A stretch of 64,000 bases of DNA from Parelaphostrongylus tenuis (GCA_019055375.1 JAHQIW010000962.1:39330-103329), one strand, 5' to 3'. Counted from the stretch's first letter, positions 34,844-45,725 are shown. The notes: generated by a model not told the origin, from the letters alone. Numbers and translations are program-made.

Positions 34844-37800
34844 GTCTCGAGTAATCGATTATTTGTCCTTATGTTTTCAAGCACCTGCATATCAATGCTT
34901 TGTTTGATAAGACTACTTTTTGAAACTGACTGCTTATAAAACGTAGAATTTTTGTTTATTTCAAGTTAAAAATATATGGTAAAAGATAAGTGCATGGCAT
35001 TCAATTAGCCATAGAACTATGTTCCGCTAGAAGCAGTTGAAGTGCATCCTTCTACTTCAAATTCAAATCGCTCAACTATTCTCCTCTGCGCGCTTTCCCC
35101 CCTGGTTTATCCCATACGTCTAGTCTATTTCAGCTATCTGAAGACAAGATTTCGCCAGTCGTTTTAAGTTCTAATATAGGAATAATTTTAGGTCAGCGAC
35201 ATAACTCGGCTACTCACAGAATTGGAACAAAATCAAACAGATCTATCTGAGTTCGTTGCACTCGCCAACAATAGGAAGTATCTCAAGTTGCTCGAAGCCT
35301 ACCACGTGAGCTGCTTCAATATCCATTGGGTTTTTATTTGGTTCTCAAATACGAGGTTCTTAGTATGCAATTTATATGCAACACCAGTTTCGACGGATTT
35401 CGTCATCTTCATATCCTCGAAAGATTACGTTGAATGCAACCCAGTCAGCCAATACCTCCATAGTCCCATCAGAAGAACAGCAAAACGTAGAATTCAATCG
35501 CACCGAAAACAAAATGGCTTCTCTGTACACATCGCTTTTTGCGAAATTTCCACGATAATCCTATGCGAAGACCGACTGGGCAGAATTTACTTGCCAGTGC
35601 ACCTCGCTTACATCAAAATTTCCTTTGGGTATATTGTGAGAGTTCAGGGGTGATATTGAGATATTTCCCCTTGTTGTTCATTTTTGGGATTCTCAGGATT
35701 TATTCAGAATTTTTGAAGAGTTCTAAGCGGTGGAATTCCATTTTCCTCTACGAGTCGGTGAGTTCTATTCCAGGATCGTCTCCGTTATACCTCTGTGTGC
35801 TGTGCGTCTAGTATGGTGTTTAGTTCAACATCAAGTATACTCTAGGTGTTTTTCAAACAGATGCAAGTGGTATGTCCGTTTCGCCAACGTATTGGACCAT
35901 GCATTCTTGATGAAAGCCGTATAGAGACTCATTCAATCACCGTCTCTTCCGTTAGGGTATATCATGCATTTTTGCATTGCACGGAAAAGGTCATAAAAGC
36001 GATTACGAACTAGCTGGTTCTTGAGAGTTTTCGATGACATATCAATCAGTGTTTCCAATCCTTTTAAGCCTACCTCCTATAAACAGCATATTATCACCTA
36101 TATCATCTGTATCATCTGTCGTCCCGTTGATCGTCGAATGACTCGAGAAGGCATCAGCAACATTTTCATCTCTCCCTATTACATGCAAGAGTAGCCCACT
36201 ACGTCCTCCTCGCTTTAGGGATTCGCTGGGCACCATTCTTTCTTCTAGACTTTTCGTGAAGAAATCGGACCATCGGGCGATGGTTTTCCTGTGTAGCGCT
36301 TGATATCCCGAGGAGTCCAGTCGGTAACGGCCCTCGTTTATCGGTTGTCGCTTAAGGGCATCACGTGTCCGGCCCACCTTATATTCGATTTTCATTACGT
36401 GTCAAGTCCATGATATATTAAAGCTATATTTATTTCTTATGACACAAGAAATTGTAAATGGGTAGCCCATTTAGATGATTTTCCGGGCAAGGTTCAAGGA
36501 TTCCACTTTCTCTTCTCTTTCTAATGCACACACTGGTGACTGTTTGGAACATATTTTTACAAGCGACCTTTTGTATATGAGGGAAGATGAAAAACCAGTG
36601 TGATTTCGTTGTTTGGCTTTCGATACCATTTGAGGACGTAGCTATTTTTGCCAGATTGATCTGGACGTTTGAAAATACAAACCAGTTTTTCTTCAATTTC
36701 TCTCGGATGAATCTAAAGTACTCTGACTATTCGTCGAATAACTCAAAATATTTGTCCATCTCCTCTTACGTGGAGCACTGATAAAACAATTTTAAACATA
36801 TATAGTAGGATAGTGACCGCAGATCGATTAACGGAGCTTCCATCTTAGAAACAAAGGCAGTTGCAAGGCTTGGTGCTAGTCGCTGTCCCATGGCAGTCAC
36901 TCTCACTTGTCCGAATTGATTTCTCGGTTTAGCTGAAGAGTAAAAGAGCAGGTGGCGTAGCAGAAGACGTGCTCTGCGTCGTACACAAGGCCGACGGTTC
37001 GATCTCGCCCTTATGGCTCACCAAGCCATCCAACCTTTCTGTGTCGATAAATTGGTATCAGACTGGGCTCAGACTTGTCTGAAAGGATAAGCAGCACTCA
37101 CTCGATACAGCGACAGGCCATCGCGAGTTATTGTAGAAAGCCAGATATGCATTCAATCACCTCAAACGAAGTTAAAATGTTGAATGGGCATATTGCTATC
37201 TCAGCTAAAGCAGTCTTAAAGACCTCCACCAAAATTCTACTCGAGATTATACACCTGACTTAAAATTAAAATCATATCCTATCAGTGATGTTCGTTTTTA
37301 GAATGCGTCCATCTACAACGCAATTAGAGGAGTGTGGAGTTCACAGCTTAATCCTTTACTACCACCAATCGACCAACTGGCCATTTTAGAGTATTTCGCT
37401 GAGCGGTGCGTCTTTAGACTTCGAATTCTAGCTCTGTCAAGGTGTATTGCAAAATATTCTTAATCTTAAAAAACTGTTAAATGGATTCATGTCCCTAAAA
37501 GGAATTCAGTGGGACACATTCGAAATATACTGAGAACACTATGAAGTTCAAGCCTTTTCTCGCAGTAATGTTTACTTAAAATTTCCACCTTGATGAAAGA
37601 GATTCTAGAATCCATATCATGATTAAGGATAGCTGATCTATCAAGACAGTCGCGGCGATTGCAAAATACATATGTCGATCACCGACAGTACTCACATCTC
37701 TTCGCAGCGTATTCTACACACTGATCTCAGTACGCACGATCATTTACGCGCGTAAAGAAAAAGATCGATAATTTTTACTCCAGTAACACTACCTATATTA

Positions 37801-40800
37801 TTAGTCAGTATATGAAATTTGCATCAGTGTAGAAAGGTTATCTCAAAACGATCGTCTTATAGATAATCTTTCTGTAATAATACCAAAAGGAATAATCTAG
37901 AGACACTCTTTTTGAAAATAATCATTCTGGAATTTAACTCATGGTGGTCGGTACCTAGCGCAATCTCTGTGATGGTGAAATTATCCGGTGAATAAAAATT
38001 GTAGCAAGAAAAAATCTGCAACAAAAGAAACGAGAAACAATTGCAACCATCGCTTGATTCACTCCCTCTTTTTCTCCCCCTTCCTTTCGCACAAGTGCGC
38101 ACTGGTATCTATCTATCGGTAACTTTCCATTTCCATCTTGAACAAGTGAAATGGAGATAACGAGTAAACAAGAAAATTCGTATTTACTCCACTAGTTGTG
38201 TTCGTGCTGTCTTATTGAAATTTTTCTCCATTGTGTACTCTAGTGAAGCTCATTTCAGCCGCTCGAACGAACATTTCCGCATGTCCTTTTGGTCCCGCAT
38301 ATGGGCGGCGATTCGGAAGTGGCTAACAGGAAATCAGGAGCTTCTCGGTAAATTTACTTACTTTTCTTAACAGTTCATTAAAATCCTGTTACATCGATTA
38401 GAATGCAACGCTAATGAGCCACGATGTATGCGTCGCATAATCGAAAAACTGCCACTCGAGTTGCGAGTGGAGTTAGACAGAGCTGCGGAAAGCGATAATC
38501 TCAGCATACTGGAGACAATCATAATCGATGAGGTAAGGCACTTTTGATTGTAAAGCTTGGGAACAACCATATGATAGGAGCATAAACCCACTCATTACCT
38601 GCCAGTATCAAGTCGCAATAAGTAAATTTTTTCTACTAATATTTACGGCTATATATGCTAACAATAATGGCATGCATTGTACAGGATTAGAATTATAGCC
38701 CTCGTAATCAACATTGTTGCCATCAAACTGTAGAAAAAGCGCTGTGGATTTGTCTTGCCTAATTTTTATGCTTTCCTTTACGGTGCTCATGAACGTTAGC
38801 ACTAATATTGGGCTTATGTAGTGCTCTGGTTAGTGGTACTTTGCGATAAACACAGTCGTCTGTTTGATTCCACGCTCACGGCTATCAATCCCTTTCAGTG
38901 CTCCGTAGAAAATAATCGGTAGCAGAGTCACTCGGCGGTAGCGGGAAAGACTAGTCACTATGCCCCTTGAATCACTGTGTATGTCAATTATACATTTTAT
39001 CACACTGTGATGCTTAACTTTTTGAGAAGAAAATTTTTTTGTTTTTACCTTCAACTGGTAATAGCAATTCGGTGGAGAAAATTTCAGCAATTTCAATACT
39101 GCACAGCTACGAAAAAAAGCATCAGAGCATACGAGTGTATAGAGAAATTCGTTGCGTATCAGAATATCAAGAAAAAAATTTAAAAATTTCCTTAAACGGG
39201 GAGAAGATTTTTGAATAAATAATGAAATTCGCTTCTTTTCGGAACGACTGAGATGGTTGCGCGAAATGCGACTTGAAAGACGTGCAAGTCTCTTTAATTA
39301 ATCAGAGGTTTTTCTTTGCTCAGCAAAATCTAATTTTACGCATCAGAGCCGTGGAAGAGGTTTTGTTCTATTTTGTACTAGCTTTTGCGTTTAATATTAT
39401 ATTGCCAAATAAACCCGTTGCGAAGTCTACAAACAACAGGTTAACTATTGCGAGTGTGAAAAGCAACCTTGTCGTTCCCACGGCGCTCTATGAAACCCTA
39501 TCAAAAATCAAGCACAATTTCAGAATCAGTGAGATTTGGCTATCAAAAGGCGGTTCTTTTCGGTTACAAGGAAACGCTCGTTATTTCGTTTAAGTTGGCC
39601 TAGATAACCCCATTATTCTTATAATACATGACCCGACATCGCGGGTACCCCATTTTGCAGATTCCAGCACGTGTTGCACTCTATTCGTTTCTACTCATCA
39701 ACCCTCCAAGAAGTCCTTCAAACTGCTGTCTGCAAAGGGTTAAAGATGAGGACGAGTTGGGTAGTGGTAGGACGTGCCTTACAAGGCCCACCGTTGACTG
39801 TAACCGTATTCCCGCTATGGAAATAGCAAGTCGAACGCAGGTCTTATGAATAAATCATATTGGTTTCAGTTGTATAAGCAGCCGCAATCAGCACAAGTGG
39901 AGTTTGAAAAATGGAAAAACGGCAATTTACCACCGCCGGCATTATTGAACATGATAGCCGATAAGACGGAATTAGAGGAAAAGTGAGTTTCTTCTATGTA
40001 AGGCTTCATGCTACAACTCTACTTTGTTATGCACACTTTGTCATGAGAAAGGAAAGGATATATAGCGTTTGGCATTGATCACTCCCTTAGAACGCATTAG
40101 TCATGCCATTTCACTGAATTTCACTAGAAGTAAACGGAGACATATACCTGAGTTGAGATGGCCAACCGGTGTGTCAAGTCAATTTAAAAGCCCCACCTTT
40201 TCCGAATCTTGGCATAAATCATGAGAATATATCGAAAAGCATCCTTTTTTGCAAATAGAACTTGTACGAGGTCAGTAAGCAAAAACGTCAAAGCGGAGTT
40301 AGGCGTTTGCCAATTCATCAGAGTCCTGGAATACTGATCTCCAAAATCAGCAGGTAGTCTGTTGGTTTGCATTCTCTCGCATACTAGGTATTTCATTACT
40401 GTGTTTTCTTTCAATATATTCTCAGTTTTATGATCTATCTCGCTTTTTTTAGCTGACTGAACCTAGTCGCTACTTCATGCTGCCTTACTGATAATATTAG
40501 AAAAGAGCGGTAAAGGACAAAAAGTAAAGCTCTTGGCGTTAATCAATCCTTGAAGGATGCGCCATGCACTGCTGCCCTTTAATTTTTACTTTCGTTTGAG
40601 GTCATTAAATGCATATCTGGCCTTTACAATGACTCGCGGTGGCCTCCCGCTGTACCGAGTTAGTGCTGCTTATCCTTCCAGTTGAATCTGAAACCAGTCT
40701 GGTATCAATTTACCGACCCCGGAAGAATGGATCGGTAATCTCTCATTAACATGTGAAGTGCTAATGGAACGTAGTTTTTTTCGGAAACCCCGGAGTAACG

Positions 40801-43134
40801 CTGTTAGGGCATTCTCAGGTTATAAATACAAGAAATTGGTAGTTTGAGGACCGGAGAGGTTTTTTGCATTATTGTTCGGTGTTCAATACCGCCAAGTGAT
40901 CTTTCATCCTGCTTACATAGCGATCAGGTTTTACTGCATACATTAGAGCCGAGATAATTGCCAAGTCGAAAAGGTGGGCACGTAGTCGGATGCTCTTCGT
41001 TTTCTTTACTACGTCCTCAATGCTCTTAAACGATCCCCAGGCCGCTCGTTTCCTCCTGCTCAACTCTAGTGTTCATCATGTTGACTTCATGACGTAGATA
41101 AACGTAACTAGATCATTCGAGAATATTTGTATCGTTGAGCGTGAACAGGAATTTCAAAACCGATTCGTTCTTCATGAACATCGTTATCGTTAGATTTAGT
41201 CGAAGATCAATCTTTCCACAGGTAATGCCGAAATCAGTCAACATTCGATCCGCCTGACTGATGCTTGGTGCTATGAGTACGATATCAACAGCGAAGGGAA
41301 GATGATTTCATTAACGACCGTCGTTCACTTCCATATTATCCCATTCTAATGTTCGCGTAACGTTTTGGAGAGTGGCAGTGAATGATTTTGGCGAGATTTT
41401 TATCGCCTTGTCGAAATCCTCTTCTTACGTCTTTACTGATATCGATATGGATTGGCGATATTTTGGTTGTGAAATCTTTACATAACTCACGAAGGATCGT
41501 TCAGTAGCGAGTAGAAACGCCCTGAGTGTCCAGAGCCTCTAAGGCTGCTTCTGTTTCCCCTAAAATAAAGGCTTTCTTCAAATCGATGAAAGTCGTCTTC
41601 TGTACTCTTGTTAAACCTCAATGGGTCTGGTGATCGTGTGGATGTGGTCGATCCGCTTAAACACGATGTGAAAAGTTAAAACTGATAATCTTGAAAAGGT
41701 GTTTCATTACATGACGAAACTAATATTAAGCGGCTTACTTCCCTATACATGCTGGAAGCAGCTAGTAAGAACAGTAGACGATATTTTCTGAAGAAAAAAA
41801 AATCACGACAGCTCTTTTTTGTTTGACTCAACATAAAAGTATATTGAAGTGTATAAAATGCATCATCACTCACTTCAACATATCTAATAGTAGAGGAACC
41901 TCTTAGGAACAATTTTGCACAAAACGCCATGATACTTGATAATTTACGCTATTAGTTCACTGAATAGTTAAAATCGCATTAATATGCGTGATGCGATGGT
42001 GACCGTGAAGAGGTGTTAACCACTACCCTAGATCCGTTCACTACCACCTTTAACTGCGGAAATGTGTAAAAGTGGACAAAAGTGACGAAAACTTGAGAGT
42101 ATGGTTATAAATGCATCGCAATGATTATTGGCAAAAAAGCTTGAGGCTCGTGGAACGCACTGATTTGAGAATGCTTGCGATACTTGCATTTTGTTAACTT
42201 TATCTCACTCTAGGCTAACCAAGCTTCAGGTTTCAATTTTGGCAAACTCAATATCAAATTTGTTTCCAAAAAGCTCTCTGTGCCTCGCAAAGGCTTGTTA
42301 CTGTCTTGTTGTGAAGACCTATTATTCCTATGAAAGCTGCCTTCCAGAATTACAGAGAAAATCAACTCGAACACATTCAAGGGCATTCATGAGGAAGACA
42401 TAAGTTCTGAGTTTATAGCCGCCAGCACATGCATCTCCAAGGACTTACGTGGATGACGCATGTGATGATAGACTGGATAGGAAGAGAGTATTTGCACAAT
42501 GTGCGACATCGAATCATACTTTGAATATCACAAATAAAGTCATATTGGCGGGTGATTGGTGATGGCACCGATGGGCTCGTCTAAGAAAAAAGCAAATCAA
42601 GGTCCTTGACGATGCATTGGCTGACACGCAAGCTCTCGGAAAGCGTAATCGCTGGTTTAAAGCCATATAAGGCTTCATATTCTGCTCGTATCTCAGACTG
42701 TTGTGGTTGTACATAGAAGTGTTAAAAATGTTCAAAAGACCAGCTGACTATAAATTTATGAAGAGTTGCCATGAACTTTACATAAGTTTCCTAACATTTC
42801 TTCCTATTCTCCTTCTGACACTTTTGTGAAAGTTGACTTAAATTGTTCACAGAGCACTCGAAAGGTTACGAGCCTATGCTTTACTAAACTCGCTCAAGGA
42901 TTACTATCGAGCAATGATCGAAAGCAGAAGTGAGATAGAACAAGAGGTACAGGAAACTATGATATGCTATTCATTTCTCAATTTTAGTCTCTTGTTTACT
43001 GAATTCCTATGTGGTGACTGCAACGAAAAAAATAATAAAGATTTCAGGAGATCCAGCAGTTCTTTCAACGAATGAACGACTCTTTTGCACGTTGCTTTAA
43101 TCCCACAAAATACAAATACGAGTACGGTTACTGA
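34559..43134 (+). CDS. unknown secreted helical protein, six exons, 283 residues
   Basis: I do not recognise this family. The exons are 34559-34843, 35192-35305, 38374-38532, 39870-39982, 42853-42946 and 43048-43134. All phases match (0, 0, 0, 2, 0) and the sum is 852 nt, giving 283 residues plus TGA. The start ATG follows TTTTTTCAG directly, as expected for spliced-leader addition in nematodes. The N-terminus (MLSQLQFFVLPCLLMSS) looks like a signal peptide. Possible N-glycosylation sites are NMTS, NETE and NQTD. The rest is charged and predicted helical, with ELKRMIDEKQK, RIIEKLPLELRVELDRAAES, EFEKWKNGNLPPP and LKDYYRAMIESRSEIEQE; it ends FNPTKYKYEYGY. Two Cys occur in exon 3 (RLECN, EPRCM). 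Nematode secreted helical families (SXP/RAL-2, FAR) resemble it in general character only. Introns hold PLE, RTE and SINE remnants. Confidence 0.75.
35192..35305 (+). CDS. exon 2 of the unknown secreted protein
   Basis: Thirty-eight codons from ATAATTTTAG to CAC|GTGAGC, reading VSDITRLLTELEQNQTDLSE and NNRKYLKLLEAYH. Phase 0 at both ends. A further open 33-codon segment at 35388-35486 (acceptor ACACCAG, donor AAC|GTAGAA, phase 0/0, with NAT and NTS sites) could be an optional exon between this and exon 3; I left it out because its splice sites are weaker. Confidence 0.78.
35800..36950 (-). mobile_element. Penelope-like element remnant with an RTE 3' end inserted in it
   Basis: Minus-strand PLE pieces occur on both sides. 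36950 to about 36430 has reverse transcriptase tail and linker sequence (FSNVQINLAKIATSS and HIQKVACKNMFQTVTSVCI, parallel to FLNVQVNLSKT and HIKRALLKNMFRTASNVCI at 58.4 kb). About 36041-35800 has the linker to GIY-YIG (LKNQLVRNRFYDLF, MIYPNGRDGD, AKRTYH). Between them, 36400-36085 reads RWSDFFTKSLEER, the C-terminal end of RTE-clade proteins. It ends in a GATGATA-type 3' tail (ACAGATGATACAGATGATATAG in reverse complement). All parts are frameshifted. The whole lies in intron 2 of the 34.6-43.1 kb gene. Confidence 0.82.
36085..36400 (-). mobile_element. RTE-clade retrotransposon, 5'-truncated 3' end
   Basis: Encodes YRLDSSGYQALHRKTIARW and SDFFTKSLEERM, the conserved C-terminal end of hookworm-type RTE proteins (RWSDFFTKS), frameshifted just after. 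It finishes with short GATGATA-like tail repeats typical of RTE 3' ends. It interrupts the surrounding PLE, so it is the younger insertion. Confidence 0.8.
36950..37190 (+). repeat. tRNA-derived SINE, family A, copy 3 (clearest head)
   Basis: The tRNA-like head has a box A (TGGCGTAGCAG) and a box B (GGTTCGATCTC) about 40 bases apart. Then come GGCTCACCAAGCC, the body (GGTATCAGACTGGGCTCAGA, CTTGTCTGAAAGGATAAGCA) and GCGAGTTATTGTAGAAAGCC. This is the reference copy for the family's Pol III promoter. Confidence 0.78.
38374..38532 (+). CDS. exon 3 of the unknown secreted protein
   Basis: Fifty-three codons, acceptor CTTAACAG, donor GAG|GTAAGG, phase 0 at both ends: FIKILLHRLECNANEPRCMR, RIIEKLPLELRVELDRAAES, ending IIIDE. 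Both cysteines of the mature protein are here, eight residues apart. Confidence 0.85.
39870..39982 (+). CDS. exon 4 of the unknown secreted protein
   Basis: Acceptor TTGGTTTCAG and donor GAAAA|GTGAGT: LYKQPQSAQVEFEKWKNG, NLPPPALLNMIADKTELEEK. Two trailing bases are completed by the first A of exon 5. Confidence 0.87.
40525..40740 (-). repeat. tRNA-derived SINE, family A, copy 4 (head lost)
   Basis: Minus strand: tail GGCGTTAATCAATCCTTGAA, then TTACAATGACTCGCGGTGGC and CCGACCCCGGAAG. The tRNA-like head is missing after about 40740. Confidence 0.7.
40865..41650 (-). pseudogene. RTE-clade reverse transcriptase remnant, copy 3
   Basis: The lower end reads RRKRAAWGSFKSIEDVVKKT, RLRAHLFDLAIISALMYA. 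This is the thumb/linker region after the RTE reverse transcriptase (RRRAAWGAYKSIEDVVKKT, LRAHLFNTTVLPALTYA in the family). Higher up are decayed finger/palm pieces. It is paralogous to the 30.3-31.3 kb copy and inserted in intron 4 of the 34.6-43.1 kb gene. Confidence 0.85.
42853..42946 (+). CDS. exon 5 of the unknown secreted protein
   Basis: Acceptor TTGTTCACAG and donor GAG|GTACAG: ALERLRAYALLNSLKDYYRA, MIESRSEIEQE. It is strongly helical and is joined in phase to exons 4 and 6. Confidence 0.86.
43048..43134 (+). CDS. exon 6 (last) of the unknown secreted protein
   Basis: Acceptor AAGATTTCAG, then 28 codons and TGA: EIQQFFQRMNDSFARC, FNPTKYKYEYGY. The Tyr/Lys-rich end resembles flexible tails of secreted proteins; nothing more specific can be said. 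Confidence 0.85.
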   Translation, partial: EIQQFFQRMNDSFARCFNPTKYKYEYGY

Positions 43135-43922
43135 TTTATCTGAGGAGAAGGAAACGTCTGATTTATATGAAGCGTTACAAGCGGGTACTACACCACTGAA
43201 CAGCTATGTTCACCATCCTTCAGGGTCGATAACACTGGGTAGCAATTTGCATGCCAAGAATGAAACACTAAAAGATCAACGAGGTTACCATTGTAACTGA
43301 TTCTAAGAGCCCAACACACAGTCATTATTTGTAATGATACAGGAATACAGCATAGCATCGTAATGGTTGAATACTGAAGTAGACCCACACTTTTATCAAT
43401 CGTATACTAGGCTGTTGCTCGTTTTATTCTCTCAGGATGACTTGCTAAGTCAGTGTTGTTATATAGAAACGTGGTTGTCTTATTATAAATGAAAGCTATA
43501 CGTGTTTTTTGGAGTTCATCCATGTTGAATGACCAATATAAATGTTGAATGAATTGAAGTGAGCCAATATAATCGAAAAATTACAGTTTGACATGTGCTA
43601 AAAAACAGAACTAATTAACGTAGCCCATGATGGTCAATTGCAGGTGGTAAGGTAAAAAGAAGTGGTAGTTCTTTGATTATCCTTGTGAATTCCTTTAGAT
43701 AGATAATCTAACTTTCTACAAGTTCAGCCTTCGATTCTGGTCACACTGTACAACAATATCCTTCACTGGATAACTAAGATGCACCCCAATGAAGCGTGTT
43801 AGCTAATTACCATACGTTCCTGATGGAAATAAGTCTGAATTGTCATCTCAGAAAGCTGCTGATGATGAAATTCCGAGGAAGAAAAAAACAAAACCTCAAG
43901 AAATGGCTAGTTCAAAAACACC

Positions 43923-43965
43923 ATGCAACTGATGAGATTGTAAAGCCGAAACACGTGCCTTGCAC
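43923..43965 (+). ncRNA. hammerhead ribozyme copy, stem II damaged
   Basis: CTGATGA at 43929-43935 and GAAA are intact. Stem I (ATGCAA with TTGCAC) keeps five of six pairs. Stem III is ACAC/GTGC without a loop. Stem II (GATTGTAAAGCC) has lost pairing compared with GGC/GCC in the sister copy, so activity is doubtful. Confidence 0.6.
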
Positions 43966-44209
43966 ATTATGAAAGGCTCAAAATATATTATTAGGGTTAT
44001 ACTGTTTTGAGCAAGGTACTCGAAAAAGTCGACTGAAAGATAATGTTACATATGCCCTGTAACAGCCGTAAGCCATGCAATAAATCAGTCACTCTAAAAT
44101 AACGCCATGGTGATTCTTTCACCGTACGTTGAGTGTAAACAGTTCGGCGTGCGTCGATTCCTCTATACAGGGATACGTCCCCGAGGAACTGACTGAGTTG
44201 AAAGGCACT

Positions 44210-44252
44210 GTGCAACTGATGAGGCTGTAATGCCGAAACACGTGTATTGCAC
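44210..44252 (+). ncRNA. hammerhead ribozyme, complete canonical core
   Basis: Stem I is GTGCAA (44210-44215) with TTGCAC (44247-44252), six pairs. CTGATGA is at 44216-44222. Stem II is GGC/GCC around a six-base loop (44223-44234). GAA is at 44235-44237. Stem III is ACAC/GTGT (44238-44245) with no loop, and A at 44246 is the expected cleavage-site base. All conserved core bases are present. A self-complementary, loopless stem III is known from hammerheads of Penelope-like elements, which cleave as dimers. Confidence 0.85.
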
Positions 44253-44837
44253 TATATAAGTGCCATAACAGACCTCATAAAAGATTCAAAATATATTATT
44301 AGATTTTATCTCAAGTGGTCATTCGAAAAAAATCTAAAGTAAGAACAAAATGGGTTAAAAACATTGGTCTTACAATGGCCTATAATTGCTCTAAAGATCT
44401 TGGGATTTGCCTTTAGTTCTATAGTGTAATGCTGATTCATTGACTATATTCTCGAAGAAACCGATATATGATGAAACAACTATGCATTGTTTTGTTCAAT
44501 GTGCTAGCTTAGATTAAATGACTAAGCGAACGGAAAATTACCGACCTGCAAAAATAATGAATGCTGTCCGCAGTAGAGAGAATTGCTGTGACCAATCTGT
44601 GGATATCTCATTCACAGTAGCATTCGCTTTTGCTTTTTTGCTAGCTTTGCTCATGACTGAAACCACAAGCAGTCTGAGTAGAATTCATATGAGTTAATAA
44701 CATGACATAAGAGTTGAAATGACGTAGAAGAAATTCAAACTACGACGATGATTTGACAACTCGGATAAGTGGAAACGCATCAATTTTGTACTATTGATAC
44801 GAACTATGAGCGCATGGGAACTCATAGTGAACTATGA

Positions 44838-44975
44838 CTCGGTACAATGCGAAGTCGCCGCGAGTCATTGTAAAGGCCAAATATGCATTCAAACACCTCA
44901 AACGAAGTTAAAAGTTGAAGACGAATGCATGGCGCATCCCTCAGGGATTGATCAACCCTGAGAGCTTTATCCTCA
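44838..44975 (+). repeat. tRNA-derived SINE, family A, copy 5 (5' truncated)
   Basis: Only the 3' half: CGCGAGTCATTGTAAAGGCC, AAACACCTCAAACGAAG and the tail CCCTCAGGGATTGATCAACC. It ends at about 44975. Confidence 0.72.
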
Positions 44976-45429
44976 ATACTAACATTAAGAGTGAAAAACG
45001 TATTATATCACTTTAATCAAAGGTATTTTATTTTTCCGAGTGAATAATTATATTAGTGTTAGGAATGCTCTAATTCAGTAACACTTGATGTTCAGTAACG
45101 AACAATGACAAAATGCATATAACCGAAGGATTTATAATTACCAAAAAGTGAAAGTTACCACTTGTGAATAAGCCCAGCGAATTCATCGTGAGTCATACAT
45201 TTGCCAGTCAGTGACTTGAAATAAGTGGCATTTATCGACATAGAAGGAAATGCGTAATAGAATGCCAACTGCTATTTTAACACTGTGGAAATACTATCGG
45301 AGCTGTCAACAGCAACCTTACAGGCTTTGCTATGCTAATCACGCTTCCCCGTAAAGCACAGTCAAGCCGACAGCTATTGAATATCCTAATTTAGAAGATT
45401 TTTTTTTTTTGCTATTCATCAGAGTTAAG

Positions 45430-45725
45430 GGAGAAAGTTCTCGGCGTTGATTATTACCAAACGTATGCGCCATGCATTCGTCTTCAATTCTCTGCTTTGT
45501 TTAAGGTAACTCAATGCGTATAAGGACATTACAATGACTCGCAGTAGCTTATGGATGCATCAAGTCATTGCTGTTACAACCCAGACAAATCTGATTCCAC
45601 TTCACCGACCCTGGAGGTATGGAACGCTAGGTGAGCTTTGAGCACGGAATCAAACCAGTGCCTATCGTTTGGTCGACTACGTGTGTGTCGCAGAGCACCT
45701 CTAACCGCTACCCCACACACGCTCC
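45430..45725 (-). repeat. tRNA-derived SINE, family A, copy 6
   Basis: Full-length minus-strand copy, with the tail at 45430 (CGGCGTTGATTATTACC) and the head near 45722. In reverse complement the head reads GTGTGTGGGGTAGCGGTTAG, GTGCTCTGCGACACACAC, then box-B-like GGTTTGATTCC. Confidence 0.73.

Larger units (their letters stand above)
43900..44310 (+). mobile_element. Penelope-like terminal repeat, two hammerhead units in tandem
   Basis: Two units share a hammerhead (43923-43965 and 44210-44252), then CATTATGAAAGGCTCAAAATA or CTATATAAGTGCCATAACAG, and AAATATATTATTAG. The spacing between the ribozyme cores is 287 nt. Homologous sequence follows the PLE GIY-YIG remnant at 46.4-46.8 kb, which ties it to PLE terminal repeats. 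Confidence 0.65.

Noticed and set aside
35222..35653. 143-codon plus-strand frame
   Set aside because: Read-through of exon 2 past a clear GTGAGC donor into the intron.
36042..36395. 117-codon minus-strand frame as an independent gene
   Set aside because: It is the C-terminal end of an RTE retrotransposon plus its tail.
38264..38346. Open segment between CATTTCAG and CG|GTAAAT just before exon 3 of the unknown gene
   Set aside because: No frame ends in phase 0, which exon 3 needs; direct splicing from 35305 to 38374 works without it.
39273..39593. 106-codon plus-strand frame
   Set aside because: Falls in the AT-rich dispersed-repeat theme (GCTCAGCAAAATC..., AAAAATCAAG) and fits no phase of the gene around it.
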